Assembly (NCBI RefSeq): GCF_021605415.1
Contig: NZ_WKEQ01000011.1
Span: 62,001 to 126,000, forward strand
Reading direction: 5' to 3'
From: Pseudomonas syringae
GTDB lineage: Bacteria; Pseudomonadota; Gammaproteobacteria; Pseudomonadales; Pseudomonadaceae
Length of the DNA: 64,000 nt
Shown here: piece by piece, positions 55,516-63,889 of the stretch
Position numbering within the stretch: the stretch's first letter is position 1
Layout of the letters: every line of letters starts with the position of its first letter
Translations under genes and position numbers: made by a program
The notes under the pieces: model-generated
The model's database searches: none
What the model saw: only the letters and a program-made list of their open reading frames with translations
What the model was told of the DNA's origin: nothing

Positions 55516-55605
55516 TGTAGGAGCAGAGCTTGCTCGCGAAAAACGGTAACGCGGTGCACCTGTTGGATCGCGGCGTTTGCTTCGCTGGCAAGCCAGGCTC
55601 CTACA
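55516..55605. repeat. Chimeric REP doublet
   Basis: Left arm TGTAGGAGCAGAGCTTGCTC belongs to the TGTAGGAGC family, but the right arm GCTGGCAAGCCAGGCTCCTA carries the GGCTTGCCAG core of the first family. The two families appear to have recombined. Confidence 0.7.
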
Positions 55606-55616
55606 ACACCGGGCAG

Positions 55617-55655
55617 TAAAAAGCCCCGCCACTCGAAAGAGGGCGGGGCTTTTTA
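55617..55655. terminator. Bidirectional terminator between grxD and bfr
   Basis: AAAAAGCCCCGCC and GGCGGGGCTTTTT enclose a ~12-base loop; both strands end in a U run. It serves convergent grxD and bfr. Confidence 0.92.
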
Positions 55656-55681
55656 GTGTCTCGAATTCAGCGGGCGCCGAA

Positions 55682-56155
55682 TTACTCTTCACCCATCTGC
55701 GACTGCAGATAGTTTTCGATCGTGATTTTATCGATCAGGCCCAGTTGCGTTTCCAACCAGTCGATGTGTTCTTCTTCGGATTCAAGAATGTCTTCGAGCA
55801 ATTCACGGCTACCGAAATCGCCGACAGTTTCGCAATGCGCGATTGCGGCTTTCAAGTCGGCATGGCCGGTTCGCTCGATACGCAAATCGCACTCGAGCAT
55901 TTCCCGGGTGTGCTCGCCGATGTGCAGCTTGCCCAGATCCTGCACGTTCGGCAGGCCTTCAAGAAACAGGATGCGCTTGATCAGCTTGTCCGCATGTTTC
56001 ATCTCGTCGATGGATTCTTTGTACTCGTGCTTGCCCAGCTTGTTCAGGCCCCAATCTTCATACATGCGCGCATGCAGGAAGTACTGATTGATCGCGACCA
56101 GTTCATTGGCAAGGATCTTGTTGAGATGCTGGATGACTGTAATGTCGCCTTTCAT
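55682..56155 (-). CDS. bfr: Bacterioferritin (haem-type)
   Basis: Iron-storage protein forming a 24-subunit shell. 157 residues; every ferroxidase ligand is present (Glu18, Glu51, His54, Glu94, Glu127, His130) and Met52 provides the haem ligand, so this is a true haem-binding subunit like P. aeruginosa BfrB. The adjacent bfd encodes the ferredoxin that reduces and releases the stored iron. Confidence 0.96.
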   Translation of the reverse strand: MKGDITVIQHLNKILANELVAINQYFLHARMYEDWGLNKLGKHEYKESIDEMKHADKLIKRILFLEGLPNVQDLGKLHIGEHTREMLECDLRIERTGHADLKAAIAHCETVGDFGSRELLEDILESEEEHIDWLETQLGLIDKITIENYLQSQMGEE

Positions 56156-56313
56156 GATGGGAGTCCTGCCCTGTAATAGCTGTATATAGGGCGGAGTTTG
56201 AGCCGAGTACTTATAAGTGTCAAACCTAAGTTGTTGAATAATAAATGAAAATTAATCGGAATAAGAATGTTTGTGTTCCGCGTCTGGATGCTAACCAATT
56301 GATTTTCGGACAT

Positions 56314-56338
56314 AAAAAAACCGGACATAAGTCCGGTT
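56314..56338 (-). terminator. Terminator of bfd
   Basis: AACCGGAC, ATAA loop, GTCCGGTT; on the minus strand it is followed by seven U. It lies ~20 bases after the bfd stop. Confidence 0.9.
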
Positions 56339-56355
56339 CTTCAAAACAGGGTTAT

Positions 56356-56574
56356 TTAAGCGGCAGTAAATTCTGCAGGGTAGGGGATCGCAGCCTGGAC
56401 GAATTGCGACTTGGCCAGCGTTTCACGCACCACTTCTTTGGCGAGGCAGGCGCATTTGCCACATTGGCTGGCTACGCCGGTGGCCAGGCGCACTTCCTTG
56501 TAGCTGCAGCATCCTTCGTTGATCGCATCGCGGATTTGGCCGTCGGTGACGCCAGTGCAGAGGCAGACATACAT
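56356..56574 (-). CDS. bfd: Bacterioferritin-associated ferredoxin
   Basis: A [2Fe-2S] protein that docks on bacterioferritin and reduces the core to mobilise iron. 72 residues from the ATG at 56572-56574. The four ligand cysteines are at positions 4, 6, 38 and 41 (MYVCLC and QCGKC), the invariant Bfd spacing. A Fur-like box 48 bases upstream fits induction under iron starvation. Confidence 0.95.
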   Translation of the reverse strand: MYVCLCTGVTDGQIRDAINEGCCSYKEVRLATGVASQCGKCACLAKEVVRETLAKSQFVQAAIPYPAEFTAA

Positions 56575-56882
56575 AAGTGAGAACCGTCGCTGGTTGTGAC
56601 TCAATTGCGATGGATCTTAATGTTAACGAGAATGATTGTCAAAGTGCTTTCTGGTCTTGATCAGCTGACGACTGACGAACGGTATTTAAATGGCGAAGTA
56701 ATAGGCTCCGCTGGTCGGCAGGACGCGTTCAACGCGTGATAAAAAAACGGTTGAGGACAGTCCAAACTCGCAGTGTATGATGGTCGGCCCTTGCGAAGAG
56801 GGTTCATGTCACAAGGCTTTCGCCTGAGGATGACAGGCTGGTACGAACCCTGAACTTCAAGTTTTTACACCAGGAGATATCA
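56575..56882. other. Divergent region bfd / peroxiredoxin
   Basis: Besides the Fur box it holds a weak candidate peroxiredoxin promoter (TTGAGG 56751-56756 and TATGAT 56776-56781, 19-bp spacing). The ~100-base leader includes a long-range pairing AGGGTTC (56799-56805) with GAACCCT (56845-56851). A strong AGGAGAT ribosome site precedes the ATG. No gene seen. Confidence 0.4.
56622..56640 (-). promoter_or_regulatory. Fur box upstream of bfd
   Basis: GTTAACGAGAATGATTGTC; its reverse complement matches the 19-bp Fur consensus at 13 positions. Confidence 0.6.
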
Positions 56883-57485
56883 ATGAGCGTACTCGTAGGC
56901 AAACAAGCCCCTGACTTCACCGTTCCGGCCGTACTCGGCAATGGCGAAATCGTTGACAGCTTCACCCTGTCCTCGGCCATCAAAGGCAAATACGGCCTGG
57001 TGTTCTTCTACCCGCTGGACTTCACCTTCGTCTGCCCGTCCGAGCTGATCGCTCTGGACAACCGCATGGCTGACTTCAAGGCACGTAACGTTGAAGTGAT
57101 CGCCGTATCGATCGACTCGCACTTCACCCACAACGCCTGGCGCAACACCCCGGTGAACAATGGCGGCATCGGCCAGGTGAAATACACCATGGCTGCCGAC
57201 ATGAAGCACGACATCGCCAAAGCCTACGACGTTGAATCCGAAGGCGGCGTGGCTTTCCGTGGCGCGTTCCTGATCGACGACAAAGGCGTTGTCCGCTCGC
57301 AGATCATCAACGACCTGCCGCTGGGCCGTAATATGGAAGAGCTGATCCGTCTGGTCGACGCTCTGCAATTCCACGAAGAGCACGGCGAAGTCTGCCCTGC
57401 CAACTGGAAAAAAGGCGACAAAGGCATGAACGCTTCGCCAGAAGGCGTTGCGGCTTACCTGACCGAGAACGCTGCAGCCCTGTAA
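56883..57485 (+). CDS. Typical 2-Cys peroxiredoxin (AhpC/TSA family)
   Basis: Reduces hydrogen peroxide and organic peroxides. 200 residues; peroxidatic Cys in DFTFVCPSE, resolving Cys in HGEVCPANW, catalytic Arg downstream of the Prx fold. GGIG is present but the C-terminal Tyr-Phe motif of over-oxidation-sensitive enzymes is not, so it should be robust. No ahpF is adjacent. Corresponds in position to PA3529 as I recall it. Confidence 0.93.
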   Translation: MSVLVGKQAPDFTVPAVLGNGEIVDSFTLSSAIKGKYGLVFFYPLDFTFVCPSELIALDNRMADFKARNVEVIAVSIDSHFTHNAWRNTPVNNGGIGQVKYTMAADMKHDIAKAYDVESEGGVAFRGAFLIDDKGVVRSQIINDLPLGRNMEELIRLVDALQFHEEHGEVCPANWKKGDKGMNASPEGVAAYLTENAAAL

Positions 57486-57510
57486 GGCGCATGTTCTAAA
57501 AGCAGGTACA

Positions 57511-57540
57511 AAAAAACCGGCCTACGTGGCCGGTTTTTTT
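57511..57540. terminator. Terminator between peroxiredoxin gene and rnt
   Basis: AAAAAACCGGCC, TACGT loop, GGCCGGTTTTTTT; U runs on both strands serve the two convergent genes. Confidence 0.92.
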
Positions 57541-57566
57541 ATGGGCGGGATTCGAGCCTGTGACGA

Positions 57567-58244
57567 TCAGTCGTCGAAGTCTTCCCAGCCGCCCATTTGC
57601 TTCCAGCGGTTGACGATGCCGCAGAAGAGTTCGGCGGTCTTCTCGGTGTCGTAACGCGCCGAATGCGCTTCACGGCCATCGAAGTCGATACCGGCGGCCT
57701 GACAGGCCTTGGCGAGCACGGTCTGACCGTACGCAAGCCCTGCGAGGGTGGCGGTGTCGAAACTGGAGAACGGGTGAAACGGATTGCGCTTCATGTCCAG
57801 TCGCGCAACGGCGGCGTTGAGAAATCCGAGGTCGAAGCTGCTGTTGTGGCCGACCAGAATTGCCCGCTTGCAGCCGTTGGCTTTCAACGCCTTGCGCAGG
57901 CCACGGAAGATATCGGTCAGCGCGGTTTCTTCACTGACGGCCATACGCAGCGGATGATCGAGCTTGATCCCGGTAAATTCCAGGGCAGCGGCTTCGACGT
58001 TGGCGCCTTCAAACGGCTCGACACGGAAGAAATAGGTGTGATCCGGGTACACAAAACCCTTTTCGTCCATGGCGATGGTGGTCGCGGCAATCTCCAGCAA
58101 CGCATCGGTGGCCGAATTGAAGCCACCGGTTTCTACGTCGACAACTACTGGCAGGTAACCGCGAAAACGCGCTGCCATCGGATGACGGGAACTGCCGCCG
58201 CCACCTTGACCGTCCTGTTCGTCGTCGAAATGGTCTTCACTCAC
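57567..58244 (-). CDS. rnt: Ribonuclease T
   Basis: A DEDDh 3'-5' exonuclease that trims tRNA CCA ends and matures 5S/23S rRNA. 225 residues; Exo [12 protein letters not shown], Exo [15 protein letters not shown], Exo [17 protein letters not shown] with the catalytic His. An acidic Gly-rich leader ([12 protein letters not shown]) precedes the core. Its start overlaps the pyrC stop by 4 bases. Confidence 0.96.
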   Translation of the reverse strand: MSEDHFDDEQDGQGGGGSSRHPMAARFRGYLPVVVDVETGGFNSATDALLEIAATTIAMDEKGFVYPDHTYFFRVEPFEGANVEAAALEFTGIKLDHPLRMAVSEETALTDIFRGLRKALKANGCKRAILVGHNSSFDLGFLNAAVARLDMKRNPFHPFSSFDTATLAGLAYGQTVLAKACQAAGIDFDGREAHSARYDTEKTAELFCGIVNRWKQMGGWEDFDD

Positions 58245-59287
58245 GCGTGTTCCTCCAGCAGGCGCCAGCGCAGTTTTTCACCGGCGCGCAGCGGGATAAC
58301 GGTCAACTCGCCGAATGGCAGGCTGGTTGGGGCAGTCCATTCTTCGCGAACCAGGGTGATGCGGTCGGAATTGGTTGGCAAACCATAGAAACGCGGGCCG
58401 TTGAGGCTGGCGAATGCTTCGAGCTTGTCCAGCGCATTACGTTGTTCGAACGCTTCGGCGTACATCTCGATGGCGGCGTAAGCGGTGTAGCAGCCGGCAC
58501 AGCCGCAAGCGGCTTCCTTGGCGTGCTGGGCATGCGGCGCTGAGTCGGTGCCAAGAAAGAACTTCGCGCTGCCGCTGGTGGCGGCGTCGAGCAGGGCTTC
58601 CTGGTGCGTATTACGCTTGAGGATCGGCAGGCAATAGAAGTGCGGTCGAATCCCGCCCACCAGCATGTGGTTGCGGTTGTACAGCAAGTGATGCGCCGTG
58701 ATGGTCGCGCCGACATTGGCCGGGGCCTCGTTGACGAACTGCACGGCATCGCCGGTGGTGATGTGTTCGAAAACGACTTTGAGCGTCGGGAAGCGCTCGA
58801 CCACGCGACGCATGTGTTCGTCGATGAAGATTTTCTCGCGGTCGAACACGTCCACGTCGCCGCGGGTGACTTCGCCGTGGATCAACAGCGGCATTCCGAC
58901 TTCGGCCATCGCCTCGATCGCCGGGAAAATCTTGTCGATGCTGGTCACGCCGGAATCGGAGTTTGTGGTCGCTCCGGCCGGGTACAGCTTGGCGGCGTGC
59001 ACAAATCCGCTGGCCTTGGCTTCGCGAATTTCTTCAGGCTGGGTGCGATCGGTCAGGTACAGCACCATCAACGGCTCGAAACGACTGCCGGCCGGGCGGG
59101 CAGCGAGAATCCGCTGGCGATAGCCGTCGGCTTCAGCGGCGTTACGCACTGGAGGTACCAGGTTGGGCATGATGATGGCGCGACCAAACGTGCGCGCAAC
59201 ATCGGCAACGGTATTGGTCAACACGGCACCATCGCGAAGATGAATATGCCAGTCGTCGGGACGCAGCAGGGTCAGGCGGTCGGACAT
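58241..59287 (-). CDS. pyrC: Dihydroorotase (class II)
   Basis: Cyclises carbamoyl-aspartate to dihydroorotate in pyrimidine synthesis. 348 residues, as in E. coli PyrC. Zinc site residues appear in [14 protein letters not shown] and EHITTGDAV; the final Asp is in [15 protein letters not shown]. Translationally coupled to rnt downstream. Confidence 0.97.
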   Translation of the reverse strand: MSDRLTLLRPDDWHIHLRDGAVLTNTVADVARTFGRAIIMPNLVPPVRNAAEADGYRQRILAARPAGSRFEPLMVLYLTDRTQPEEIREAKASGFVHAAKLYPAGATTNSDSGVTSIDKIFPAIEAMAEVGMPLLIHGEVTRGDVDVFDREKIFIDEHMRRVVERFPTLKVVFEHITTGDAVQFVNEAPANVGATITAHHLLYNRNHMLVGGIRPHFYCLPILKRNTHQEALLDAATSGSAKFFLGTDSAPHAQHAKEAACGCAGCYTAYAAIEMYAEAFEQRNALDKLEAFASLNGPRFYGLPTNSDRITLVREEWTAPTSLPFGELTVIPLRAGEKLRWRLLEEHA

Positions 59288-59447
59288 GAGGGGATTCCAG
59301 GCGGGTCAAACTGAGGCGAATCCTACCGGAAAAGACTCTGACAGGCACCCGCTATCAAGTTTTGCAGCAAGCGTCCGATACCCATCAGGTATGCCGTAAT
59401 CATGTGTGTGTCGGTCTTTTTGTTGCAGAAGCCAATGGGAGCCTCCC

Positions 59448-60353
59448 GTGCGCCAGCGTTATTTAGTCTTGCTCAGTGTGTTTGCCAGCCTTCCCGCGAT
59501 GGCGCTGACTTACCAGACCCGTCTGGAGAACATTGAGTGGACGGTCGAAGGCGACAAATTCGAATGCCGTCTCACCCAGCCGATTACCGATTTCGGCTCG
59601 GGTCAGTTCGTGCGCCGCGCCGGCGAGCAGGCGACCTTCCGTCTAAACGCTTATAACGCGATGCTTGGCGGTGGTTCGGCGACCTTGTTGGCTGCGGCGG
59701 CACCCTGGCAGCCGGGGCGCGGCGATATAAACCTCGGTACGGTCAGGCTCGGCAGTGGCAATGTGCTGTTCAATAGCTCGCAGGCTCAGGCGGCGAGTCT
59801 GATGGGAGGCTTGATGGACGGCCGCAGTCCGGTGGTTCGCCGATCCGGAGACGGCCGCATGTCGGAAGTGCGCTTGCTGCCAGTTAAATTCAGCAAGGCT
59901 TTCAATGAATACCAGACGTGCGTGGCGAAATTGCTGCCGCAGAATTTCGAGCAGGTGAAACAGTCGCAAATCGGCTTTCCGGGCGAAGGCATCGAACTGG
60001 ATGCCGCCGCCAAGGCCAAGCTGCAGGTCATGCTCGAATACATGAAGGCCGATCCGACGGTGAACCATATCGAACTTGACGGCCACTCCGACAACAGCGG
60101 CAATCGCCTGACCAACCGCGAACTGTCGCGCCGCCGCGCGTTGGCGGTGGTGGACTTCTTCAAGGCCAACGGTATTCAGGAATCGCAGATCACCGTGCGC
60201 TTCCATGGCGAGCGTTACCCATTGGTGCCTAACACCAATGCGGCCAATCGGGCGAAGAACCGTCGCGTGAATGTGCACTTGGCGAAGGTGGCACCCGTCG
60301 AACAGACAGCGCCGCAAGTGAGTGCGCCTCCCAGCCCGGCGGCGACTTCCTGA
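59448..60353 (+). CDS. motY: Flagellar motor periplasmic protein MotY (OmpA C-terminal domain)
   Basis: A T-ring-like protein that helps anchor the sodium/proton-driven stator. 301 residues from the GTG at 59448, which has GGGAG six bases upstream. Signal peptide RQRYLVLLSVFASLPAMA, then an N-terminal MotY domain (LENIEWTVEGDKFECRLTQPI) and a peptidoglycan-binding OmpA domain (HIELDGHSDNSGNRLTNRELSRRRA, FHGERYP, NRRVNVHL). The combination of LTYQTRLENIEW and an OmpA tail matches MotY (PA3526) rather than a general porin. Confidence 0.88.
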   Translation: MRQRYLVLLSVFASLPAMALTYQTRLENIEWTVEGDKFECRLTQPITDFGSGQFVRRAGEQATFRLNAYNAMLGGGSATLLAAAAPWQPGRGDINLGTVRLGSGNVLFNSSQAQAASLMGGLMDGRSPVVRRSGDGRMSEVRLLPVKFSKAFNEYQTCVAKLLPQNFEQVKQSQIGFPGEGIELDAAAKAKLQVMLEYMKADPTVNHIELDGHSDNSGNRLTNRELSRRRALAVVDFFKANGIQESQITVRFHGERYPLVPNTNAANRAKNRRVNVHLAKVAPVEQTAPQVSAPPSPAATS

Positions 60354-60386
60354 CCTGCCGGTCATCGTCGCGCTATCGAAACAATC

Positions 60387-60423
60387 TGTCGCTTCATCGT
60401 CAGAAGCTGTCGCGCCTCTGTAA
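60387..60423 (+). promoter_or_regulatory. Paired ArgR half-sites upstream of argG
   Basis: TGTCGCN8AA at 60408-60423 is exact; TGTCGCN8CA at 60387-60402 differs at one base. They are direct repeats 21 bp apart, as expected for ArgR, and end 60 bases before the argG ATG. Confidence 0.7.
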
Positions 60424-60482
60424 ATTATCGCGTCGGAGCGGTAGACTCCTCGGCTTTCCGTATTACCCCGTGGAGTGATGGC

Positions 60483-61700
60483 ATGGCGGACGTAAACAAG
60501 GTCGTTCTGGCGTATTCCGGCGGCCTGGACACTTCGGTGATCCTCAAGTGGCTGCAGGATACTTATAACTGTGAAGTGGTGACCTTCACTGCTGACCTGG
60601 GTCAAGGCGAAGAGGTCGAGCCGGCACGCGCCAAGGCTCAGGCCATGGGCGTCAAAGAAATCTACATCGACGACCTGCGCGAAGAGTTCGTGCGTGACTT
60701 CGTGTTCCCGATGTTCCGCGCCAACACCGTTTACGAAGGCGAGTACCTGCTGGGTACTTCCATCGCGCGTCCGCTGATCGCCAAGCGTCTGATCGAAATC
60801 GCCAACGAAACCGGCGCCGACGCCATTTCCCATGGCGCCACCGGCAAAGGCAACGACCAGGTTCGTTTCGAACTGGGCGCCTACGCCCTCAAGCCGGGCG
60901 TGAAAGTCATTGCCCCTTGGCGCGAGTGGGATTTGCTGTCCCGCGAGAAGCTGATGGACTACGCCGAGAAGCACGCGATTCCGATCGAGCGTCACGGCAA
61001 GAAGAAATCCCCGTACTCGATGGACGCCAACCTGCTGCACATCTCCTATGAGGGCGGCGTGCTGGAAGACACCTGGACCGAGCACGAAGAAGACATGTGG
61101 AAGTGGACCGTCTCCCCGGAGAACGCTCCCGACAAGCCGCAGTATCTGGAACTGACCTATCGCAATGGCGACATCGTCGCGCTGGACGGCGTTGAAATGA
61201 CTCCGGCCACCGTACTGGCGACGCTGAACAAGATTGGTGGCGCTCACGGTATCGGTCGTCTCGACATCGTCGAGAACCGTTACGTCGGCATGAAGTCCCG
61301 TGGCTGCTACGAGACTCCGGGCGGCACCATCATGCTGCGCGCTCACCGCGCCATCGAATCGATCACTCTGGATCGCGAAGTCGCTCACTTGAAAGACGAG
61401 CTGATGCCCAAGTACGCCAGCCTGATCTACACCGGTTACTGGTGGAGCCCGGAGCGTCTGATGCTGCAACAGATGATCGACGCTTCCCAAACCAGCGTAA
61501 ACGGTGTGGTGCGCCTGAAACTCTACAAAGGCAATGTGATCGTGACGGGCCGCAAGTCCGACGATTCGCTGTTCGACTCCAACATCGCAACCTTCGAAGA
61601 AGATGGCGGCGCTTACAATCAGGCCGACGCAGCGGGCTTCATCAAGCTCAACGCCTTGCGTATGCGTATTGCAGCCAACAAGGGCCGCAAACTGTTCTGA
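60483..61700 (+). CDS. argG: Argininosuccinate synthase
   Basis: Joins citrulline and aspartate with ATP, the step after ArgF. 405 residues; PP-loop ATP motif [28 protein letters not shown] and [11 protein letters not shown] are intact. Monocistronic between ArgR sites and a 15-bp stem-loop. Confidence 0.98.
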   Translation: MADVNKVVLAYSGGLDTSVILKWLQDTYNCEVVTFTADLGQGEEVEPARAKAQAMGVKEIYIDDLREEFVRDFVFPMFRANTVYEGEYLLGTSIARPLIAKRLIEIANETGADAISHGATGKGNDQVRFELGAYALKPGVKVIAPWREWDLLSREKLMDYAEKHAIPIERHGKKKSPYSMDANLLHISYEGGVLEDTWTEHEEDMWKWTVSPENAPDKPQYLELTYRNGDIVALDGVEMTPATVLATLNKIGGAHGIGRLDIVENRYVGMKSRGCYETPGGTIMLRAHRAIESITLDREVAHLKDELMPKYASLIYTGYWWSPERLMLQQMIDASQTSVNGVVRLKLYKGNVIVTGRKSDDSLFDSNIATFEEDGGAYNQADAAGFIKLNALRMRIAANKGRKLF

Positions 61701-61720
61701 GTCTTTCTGATTCAGCGCGA

Positions 61721-61755
61721 AATGGCAGCCCTGTCGCCCTGACAGGGCTGCCATT
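61721..61755 (+). terminator. Stem-loop after argG
   Basis: A perfect 15-bp stem (AATGGCAGCCCTGTC with complement) around GCCCT, 20 bases past the stop. The U run is poor, so termination may be partial or Rho-assisted. Confidence 0.65.
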
Positions 61756-61833
61756 CAATACGAAGTCCTGGTCTATAGGCTTGACGAGTCAGCATCCTTG
61801 ATCGTTCGATCCGCCACCTCACTCTCCCCCGAT

Positions 61834-62550
61834 TCACGCCCGTCCCATCATCGTGACCGTTTTCTCGCACACATTGTAGAAAATACAAGTCGGCGTATTT
61901 AGATCCCTTTTCAAAACCTTCACTGGTTTGAAAGAAGTTTTGTCTAGAAAATTCTCTGACATGTAGTCGACCAATATGATGATCACGACAGGACCGTCCC
62001 CTTCAGGTTGTAAGATTTTTTTCAACAACGTTTCAAGTTTTGTTCTGGTCTTAAGTCGTCGCGTGTCGATGGTGTTAATACACGTGATCGAGCCGGGTAA
62101 CTTTATACGATGCCGGGCTAAAAACTTTTTGACGTCACCAGCAAAAAACGGCGGATCCTGGGCGCTGGCCGGGGTTTTCGAATCGGGGCATGATTTCGTG
62201 GTTTTTTTTGAGTGTGGCGCGTTTGAGAGTTTGAAGGTTTGGAATAATCCGTCTTCGTCCATTGGGTCGGGATTTATGGGGTCTTCGTTTTCCGCAGCGT
62301 TAAAAGCTTTTAGAAAGGCCTCGTCCGTTTCGAAGTCAGAAGGGGCGTACAAGGATCGATAGTTGAAATTAAGCGTCAGGAAAAAAAGCAGCAGTAGATA
62401 GAAAGGGAAGCTGATCAGGAACCATATGTAAATTTCACGCTCGTTGTTATCCAGAAAGGGCAGCGAAGCCGCCGCCGATCCCTCAGAAATAACCGCGAAG
62501 ATGGCGATAACGGTCATTGGGTTAGTGATTTTTTTTGTGGTTTTGAACAT
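61834..62550 (-). CDS. Unknown membrane-anchored protein, A/T-rich
   Basis: 238 residues, not recognised. Two membrane helices near the N-terminus (~12-30 and ~40-62, YIWFLISFPFYLLLLFFLTL) are followed by an acidic linker (NAAENEDPINPDPMDEDG) and a soluble C-terminal domain of mixed alpha/beta pattern (FLARHRIKLPGSITCIN, GPVVIIILVDYMSENFL, PTCIFYNVCEKTV) containing several Cys. Base composition is lower in G+C than the surroundings, suggesting accessory origin. It is convergent with argG and divergent from the response regulator gene. Confidence 0.7.
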   Translation of the reverse strand: MFKTTKKITNPMTVIAIFAVISEGSAAASLPFLDNNEREIYIWFLISFPFYLLLLFFLTLNFNYRSLYAPSDFETDEAFLKAFNAAENEDPINPDPMDEDGLFQTFKLSNAPHSKKTTKSCPDSKTPASAQDPPFFAGDVKKFLARHRIKLPGSITCINTIDTRRLKTRTKLETLLKKILQPEGDGPVVIIILVDYMSENFLDKTSFKPVKVLKRDLNTPTCIFYNVCEKTVTMMGRA

Positions 62551-62977
62551 CGTTTATTGCTCGCTGAATAAAGTTGGTCTTTGATTTGTTGACACTTGGA
62601 GCTGGATTGAAAAGTACGTGTCTTTAACAAAGGTTTAATTGCAAACAACAGTATCGTGTTTTTCGAATTTTTCGAATGATCCGGGCCGTGTGAAGTTGTA
62701 ACGTCTGGAGGCCGACACTGCGCTTGGACGCTGTTCTGTTTAAAAGTCGGTGGTGGTGTTTAAGTTAAGCGTCGAGAAATTACATCGTTTAGCCTGCCAA
62801 TAAACTGACCGGGCTGAATGACATGATTGGTAGAGAGATTTTTTGTAGGATTAATCTTTATTGCGCGTAGGAGATGTCTTTAGCTGCAAGTGTATCCAGA
62901 CTTCCTTGTGCCACGGGTGAAGTGACTAGGATATTGTGCCGGTTCTAAAAATTCGAACAGCGAAACTGGACTTGCCC
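62551..62977. other. A/T-rich divergent region upstream of response regulator
   Basis: About 430 bases without a convincing gene. The low G+C composition continues from the neighbouring unknown gene. It must hold promoters for both divergent genes, but none could be assigned with confidence. Confidence 0.4.
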
Positions 62978-63604
62978 ATGAATAAAGTGCTGATCGTGGA
63001 TGATCACCCCGTCATTCGTCTTGCGGTGCGTATGCTGATGGAACGTCATGGCTACGAAGTCATTGCAGAAACGGATAACGGTGTGGATGCATTGCAACTT
63101 GCCCGTGATCAAATGCCGGATATTGTCATACTGGATATTGGCATTCCGAAACTCGACGGCCTGGAAGTTATTGCCCGTCTGACTTCAACGGCGATGCCAC
63201 TCAAAGTCCTGGTGTTGACTTCCCAGGCGCCGGGTCACTTTTCGATGCGATGCATGCAATCGGGAGCGGCAGGCTATGTATGTAAACAACAGGATCTGAC
63301 CGAACTGCTCAGCGCCATCAAGGCTGTGCTGTCCGGTTACAGCTATTTTCCGAATCAAGCCTTGCACACGGTGCGCACCAGCCTTGGTAACGCCAGCGAG
63401 GCCGATATGGTGGATCGTCTTTCCGGCCGGGAAATGATGGTTTTGCAGCAACTGGCGAGGGGAAAGACCAATAAGGAAATTGCCGATGGCATGTTTTTAA
63501 GCAATAAAACCGTGAGCACCTACAAGACTCGCCTGTTGTTGAAACTCAACGCCCGCTCGCTGGTGGATCTGATTGAGCTGGCGCAGCGTAACGGTCTGGT
63601 TTGA
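62978..63604 (+). CDS. LuxR/FixJ-type response regulator (BvgA/RocA1-like)
   Basis: 208 residues from the ATG at 62978. Receiver: VLIVDDHPVIRLAVRMLMERHGYEVI, phospho-Asp in DIVILDIGIPKLDGLEVIARL, Lys in VCKQQD; C-terminal GerE helix-turn-helix: LSGREMMVLQQLARGKTNKEIADGMFLSNKTVSTYKTRLL. The stretch around IGIPKLDGLEVIARL and the output helix are very close to Bordetella BvgA and Pseudomonas RocA1, which control fimbrial and adhesion genes. No sensor kinase is adjacent, so the partner must lie elsewhere. Confidence 0.88.
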   Translation: MNKVLIVDDHPVIRLAVRMLMERHGYEVIAETDNGVDALQLARDQMPDIVILDIGIPKLDGLEVIARLTSTAMPLKVLVLTSQAPGHFSMRCMQSGAAGYVCKQQDLTELLSAIKAVLSGYSYFPNQALHTVRTSLGNASEADMVDRLSGREMMVLQQLARGKTNKEIADGMFLSNKTVSTYKTRLLLKLNARSLVDLIELAQRNGLV

Positions 63605-63654
63605 TCGCTGGGTAGTTGGCGGGGTCATGGGCGATCTGTTTCAACTTGCCTGAA

Positions 63655-63684
63655 AAAGCAAAAAGCCTCCCGGACGGAGGCTTT
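63655..63684 (-). terminator. Terminator of the small minus-strand gene
   Basis: AAAGCCTCC, CGGAC centre, GGAGGCTTT; the minus strand continues with a U-rich tail. It may also serve the response regulator weakly from the other side. Confidence 0.8.
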
Positions 63685-63703
63685 GATTTATTTGCGTGGA
63701 TGC

Positions 63704-63889
63704 TCAGAGATCAAAATCGTAATCGGCCAAACGCTTTTGCAGGCGACGTTCTTCCAGCAGATTGTCGATGGTGCGACGTTTGCTCAGATTGGTTTTTGCA
63801 ACTTCAACCACCGGTTCGGCGTCGTCAGCCTCTGCTTCTGTGGCAACAAAATCGTCGTCTGTTTCCAGTTGCTCTTTGCTGGTGCTCAT
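63704..63889 (-). CDS. Small conserved protein, probably PA3496 family
   Basis: 61 residues, acidic N-terminal half (TDDDFVATEAEADDAEPVVE) and a basic helical C-terminus (LSKRRTIDNLLEERRLQKRLADYDFDL). The R-R-x-I-D/E-x-x-x-E-x-R-L-x-x-x-L pattern is that of the small PA3496-type proteins proposed to affect envelope integrity. A GGAG ribosome site eight bases before the ATG and a downstream terminator support a real gene. Confidence 0.7.
   Translation of the reverse strand: MSTSKEQLETDDDFVATEAEADDAEPVVEVAKTNLSKRRTIDNLLEERRLQKRLADYDFDL

Noticed and set aside
59643..61754. 703-codon open frame on the minus strand through motY and argG
   Set aside because: It spans two unrelated conserved genes and their intergenic region, so it cannot be a real gene.
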